A model generated the notes under the pieces. That model did not search any database. It was not told where the DNA came from and saw only the letters and a program-made list of their open reading frames with translations. Made by a program: the position numbers and the translations under genes. From Chloroflexota bacterium (GTDB lineage Bacteria > Chloroflexota > Anaerolineae > Promineifilales > Promineifilaceae), in the NCBI GenBank assembly GCA_024223125.1, contig JAAEOP010000351.1, forward strand, positions 1-8,597: a stretch of DNA of 8,597 bases. The letters run 5' to 3'. How positions within the stretch are numbered: the stretch's first letter is position 1; every line of letters starts with the position of its first letter. Positions 6,980-8,597 of this stretch are shown in pieces.

Positions 6980-7129
6980 TTATTCTGCAGCAGGGTCAGG
7001 GATGTCAACGGGTTCGTTAATACCGGTATTGGAAACATGCGAAATGGCTGTTACTGTTTTTCCCTCAATAGTAAAATTCCTAGTTCTCGCGTTTTTTGTT
7101 GCTAAGGCGTTTTCAAAAATTAAATAATC
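6980..7129 (-). other. Orphan C-terminal reading frame, possible gene relic
   Basis: Minus-strand frame of 49 codons between a TAG at 7130-7132 and the TAA at 6980-6982. It reads DYLIFENALATKNARTRNFT then IEGKTVTAISHVSNTGINEP and VDIPDPAAE. The regular alternation around FTIEGKTVTAISHV looks like beta-strand protein and the composition is protein-like, but there is no start codon with a ribosome binding site. It begins at the end of the transposase relic and ends shortly before the betA promoter. I do not recognise the family. It may be the 3' end of a gene cut off by the insertion of the transposase, or chance. Confidence 0.25.
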
Positions 7130-7489
7130 CTACCCGTTTTGAAAAAGCCCCTAGCCAATTCCCGAAATGGCATCAATTCGGGATCATTATTTTTTGGAAT
7201 TGGCCTAACATGAAAGCCCTGAAATGAGGTAGCTACAAGCAGGTTTTCAAGCCAATTATCACGATAAACAAAGCCGTTGAGCTTATAGGCAGGCGATTGA
7301 TATATTTCAGGCGCTTTTGCCCGCAGACAATACGGCCAGAAGTTATGAAGCAATGCCCATGACCTGGTTTGTAATTCGGAAGTCAGAACGGTCAGGCGCA
7401 TGATAAATATCCTAAACCTGCTGCTTAATGTCGGCAAAGGTATCGCCCAAACGTTTGCCACGAGAGCGAATCTTGATAAAGGCTATAAC
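7120..7489 (-). pseudogene. Relic of a transposase-like gene with amber codon and internal deletion
   Basis: Two minus-strand frames together match a transposase-like family common in Chloroflexota (from memory). The first (from about 7474) reads KIRSRGKRLGDTFADIKQQV, then a TAG at 7412-7414 where the family has Trp (TGG), then DIYHAPDR. The second frame, from about 7385 down to the TAA at 7120, reads SELQTRSWALLHNFWPYC then LRAKAPEIYQSPAYKLNGF and VYRDNWLENLLVATSFQGF. This matches the conserved tail 'RsWALLHNF.PyCpRa...yqSPAh.LNGf.YhdNWL.NLLVa.S~gGf'. The middle of the family, about 80 or more residues, is missing and its loss shifts the frame. The upstream start is absent: the coding match stops near the 20-bp palindrome at 7499-7518. 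An internal ATG permits a 113-residue open frame, but its first residues are out of register with the family. Dead element. Confidence 0.6.
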
Positions 7490-7642
7490 TATAACGGATA
7501 GGGGATAATTATTCCCTACTCCGGTAGCTAGAAGTAGGTACGGCCGTTGAACACATAATGCTTTCTGGTTGTATCGGCCGTTAAATTGTGTTCGTATATG
7601 CGGCCGATGTAAACAGTATCCTGACCCGCTTCTGTGCGCCGG
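7490..7642. repeat. Direct repeat copy A (RHS 3' end plus flanking palindrome)
   Basis: This segment matches 8444-8597 base for base except for 9 substitutions and one single-base indel by my hand alignment (about 93% identity). It spans the RHS tail coding region, its stop codon and the 20-bp palindrome at 7499-7518. The homology on this side starts abruptly at TATAAC; on the other side copy B runs off the window, so the true repeat may be longer. The two copies are in the same orientation, 954 bases apart, and bracket the toxin-antitoxin genes. Confidence 0.92.
7499..7518. repeat. 20-bp near-palindrome, copy A
   Basis: TAGGGGATAATTATTCCCTA has a single G/T mismatch pair in an otherwise perfect 20-bp palindrome centred on ATAATTAT. 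It overlaps the second stop codon of the RHS tail. It is the exact reverse complement of the copy at 8453-8472. No T-tract follows, so an intrinsic terminator is unlikely; a recombination or protein-binding site is possible. Confidence 0.6.
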
Positions 7643-7731
7643 CTAAGGTTTCCGTCTGCATTATAGATGAGATTAACGGTGTCGTTTTGGGTATTTACGG
7701 CCGTGTGCAGCCTATTCTCCAACGTTCTGGT
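7516..7731 (-). pseudogene. RHS/YD-repeat protein C-terminal fragment, copy A
   Basis: The minus-strand frame reads TRTLENRLHTAVNTQNDTVN, LIYNADGNLSRRTEAGQDTV, then YIGRIYEHNLTADTTRKHYV and FNGRTYF. This is a typical end of an RHS core: a '.ENRL..V......i.YdadGNl..R' YD repeat followed by 'YiG..yE......~.hY.FNG'. RHS proteins are large secreted or surface shell proteins that often carry toxic tips. Here only about 70 residues remain. The frame starts directly after the vapC stop codon and in the same phase, with no start signal of its own. A TCG-to-TAG change (7528-7530), compared with copy B, truncates it before SLPE; a second TAG follows at 7516-7518. It is a fragment without its own expression signals. 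Confidence 0.7.
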
Positions 7732-8130
7732 TTACGAGTCTCCAGCATCTGTCTGTGGAGCAATTTCTTCTGTTAATGGATCTTGTACCGTTAAGTTGGG
7801 AATCCAGACAAAATCCTTTTTGTTATGGGTAAGCAAAGGAAAGACATGAATCAAAGCTGTGGCGGCCACCAAAGAATCGCCCAATGTCATCTTTTTAAGT
7901 TGACGTAGTTTCACCGCCTGTTTCAGGATTGGCTCGGTGATTGGTAGGATGGTAGCCGCGTCAAAAAAAGCAGTGAAATGCTGGCGATCTGTTTCCGTTA
8001 ATTGATGATAGCCCAACACTTCTACATAACTAACGGCCGATACAAAAGGCACATAAATAGCAATTAGCTCACGCAGCTTTTGATGCTCAGGCAGCGCCGC
8101 ATAAATAATGATATTACTGTCAATCAACAT
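7732..8130 (-). CDS. vapC: PIN-domain ribonuclease toxin, VapC-like
   Basis: A 132-residue PIN-domain protein, the usual size for VapC toxins, which are Mg2+-dependent RNases that cut tRNA or rRNA when freed from their antitoxin. The acidic active-site residues are in place: Asp4 (MLIDSNIIIYA), Glu37 (SAVSYVEVLGY), Asp85 (LGDSLVAATAL) and Asp106 (LTHNKKDF, with Asn103), then the usual closing strand WIPNLTVQDPL. The ATG at 8128-8130 is 2 bases after the antitoxin TAA, the standard coupled arrangement. An upstream in-frame start at 8181 would add 17 residues overlapping the antitoxin and ahead of the PIN fold, so I rejected it. The last dozen residues (EEIAPQTDAGDS) run beyond the usual fold, and the RHS fragment begins immediately after the stop in the same frame. 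It appears intact and probably active. Confidence 0.88.
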   Translation of the reverse strand: MLIDSNIIIYAALPEHQKLRELIAIYVPFVSAVSYVEVLGYHQLTETDRQHFTAFFDAATILPITEPILKQAVKLRQLKKMTLGDSLVAATALIHVFPLLTHNKKDFVWIPNLTVQDPLTEEIAPQTDAGDS

Positions 8131-8132
8131 GA

Positions 8133-8399
8133 TTACGGCCGTTGCGGTAAGGATCGCTCCTCTCGCTGTTCTCGTTCCCAAATTAGGGGATCTAGCACAG
8201 TTGGAGATGGGAGCGCAGCCAAAGCAGATAAAGCGGCCGACATCTGGATGCCTTGAGCTGCTTTTTCTGGGTCTGTTTTTTGCTCGTTAAGTAATGTGAC
8301 GAATACAGTCACCGACTCTAAATGGGTTAATGGAGGGGGCGTCTGTTCGTGCCACTCTAACTGATTGCCACGCAGAATGGCTTTATAAGTTGCTAACAT
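8133..8399 (-). CDS. Antitoxin partner of the PIN toxin
   Basis: An 88-residue protein directly upstream of, and coupled to, the PIN toxin. The N-terminus (ATYKAILRGNQLEWHEQTPP, then VTVFVTLL) is a short beta-sheet pattern similar to small DUF104/AbrB-like antitoxins that start 'i.Ai~rnGqiew...'. The C-terminus has LAALPSPTVLDPLIWERE then QREERSLPQR. From memory 'dP..WQrEqR.Dr.LPgR' is a recurrent tail of antitoxins beside PIN toxins, probably the toxin-wrapping segment. The likely role is to neutralise VapC and repress the operon. The start is the ATG at 8397-8399 with AAGGGAG 7 bases upstream, a strong ribosome binding site. It could belong to another antitoxin superfamily; the assignment rests mainly on context and the tail motif. 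Confidence 0.75.
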   Translation of the reverse strand: MLATYKAILRGNQLEWHEQTPPPLTHLESVTVFVTLLNEQKTDPEKAAQGIQMSAALSALAALPSPTVLDPLIWEREQREERSLPQRP

Positions 8400-8413
8400 C
8401 TCTTAACTCCCTT

Positions 8414-8447
8414 GTATACCAAAAAAATCAATACACAATCCATTATA
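8414..8447 (-). promoter_or_regulatory. Possible toxin-antitoxin promoter/operator region
   Basis: On the minus strand a TATAAT lies at 8442-8447, exactly at the edge of repeat copy B, about 45 bases from the antitoxin ATG; no good -35 box precedes it. Downstream are an A/T run and the palindrome GTATAC (8414-8419), with TTGTAT and ATACACAA forming an imperfect inverted repeat around the run. Autoregulated toxin-antitoxin operons usually carry operators here. The evidence is weak. Confidence 0.3.
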
Positions 8448-8452
8448 ACAGA

Positions 8453-8472
8453 TAGGGAATAATTATCCCCTA
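8453..8472. repeat. 20-bp near-palindrome, copy B
   Basis: TAGGGAATAATTATCCCCTA is the exact reverse complement of copy A at 7499-7518, although the surrounding repeats are in direct orientation. It overlaps the RHS stop codon at 8470-8472 and lies just upstream of the antitoxin promoter region. Confidence 0.6.
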
Positions 8473-8597
8473 CTCCGGTAGCGAGAAGTAGGTACGGCCG
8501 TTAAACACATAATGCTGCCTGGTTGTAGCGGCCGTTAAATTGTGTTCGTATTATGCGGCCGATGTAAACAATATCCTGACCCGCTTCTGTGCGCCGG
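8470..8597 (-). pseudogene. RHS/YD-repeat C-terminal fragment, copy B (frameshifted, partial)
   Basis: The minus strand enters from the right edge reading RRTEAGQDIVYIGRI. An extra base at about 8551 then shifts the frame, and the continuation in the second frame reads YEHNLTAATTRQHYVFNGRT then YFSLPE before the TAG at 8470-8472. It is the same RHS tail as copy A. Here the C-terminal SLPE is retained, so this copy preserves the ancestral stop while copy A preserves the ancestral reading frame. The 5' portion lies outside the window; it could be the end of a larger RHS gene or another fragment. Confidence 0.65.

Larger units (their letters stand above)
8444..8597. repeat. Direct repeat copy B (runs off the window)
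   Basis: Second copy of the segment at 7490-7642, same orientation, ending at the window edge. It carries a one-base insertion (an extra T at about 8551) and keeps TCG where copy A has the TAG stop. The repeat begins within the TATAAT of the predicted antitoxin promoter, so the repeat edge supplies part of that promoter. Confidence 0.92.

Noticed and set aside
8131..8181. 17-residue N-terminal extension of VapC
   Set aside because: Overlaps the antitoxin and precedes the PIN fold, which starts at MLIDSN; the 2-base coupled start is the normal arrangement.

Overview
The window looks like a mid-GC bacterial chromosome segment, most likely from an uncultured Chloroflexota (Anaerolineae-like) lineage. 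That placement is an inference. It rests on the very high density of the palindrome CGGCCG (about 37 copies by hand count, against about 2 expected by chance), on my memory of similar motif use in that group, and on Chloroflexota-like transposase and RHS remnants. No rRNA, tRNA, CRISPR array or replication origin was seen.

Layout. (1) 1-801 is a graveyard: an IS transposase fragment (minus) abuts a phospholipase D-like fragment (plus), then a frameshifted 3' end of an EamA/DMT transporter (plus). (2) 821-2179 is an intact mgtE magnesium transporter on the minus strand. Its leader carries a strong -10 box, an inverted repeat next to the predicted transcription start and, upstream, a symmetric three-hairpin element at 2301-2381. 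(3) 2407-5123 is a plus-strand set of four genes: a small DUF457/YdjM-like membrane hydrolase, a DUF1294-like membrane protein, a DUF4013 membrane protein and a tRNA-dihydrouridine synthase. (4) 5237-6901 is a full-length choline dehydrogenase-type GMC oxidoreductase on the minus strand, with a palindrome inside its predicted promoter spacer. (5) 6980-7489 holds a short orphan reading frame and the relic of a transposase-like gene with an in-frame amber codon and an internal deletion. (6) 7490-8597 is a VapBC-type toxin-antitoxin pair on the minus strand. It lies between two ~153-bp direct repeats (about 93% identical) that are the 3' end of an RHS/YD-repeat gene; each ends in a 20-bp near-palindrome, and the two palindromes are exact reverse complements of each other.

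The housekeeping block (mgtE, the membrane-protein/dus set, betA) appears intact and native. It is bounded on both sides by decayed mobile and accessory DNA. The most interesting structure is the right end: a toxin-antitoxin cassette embedded in repeated RHS tails, which suggests a repeating unit that could move or be lost by recombination and that continues beyond the window. Second is the three-hairpin element in the mgtE / membrane-gene divergent region.
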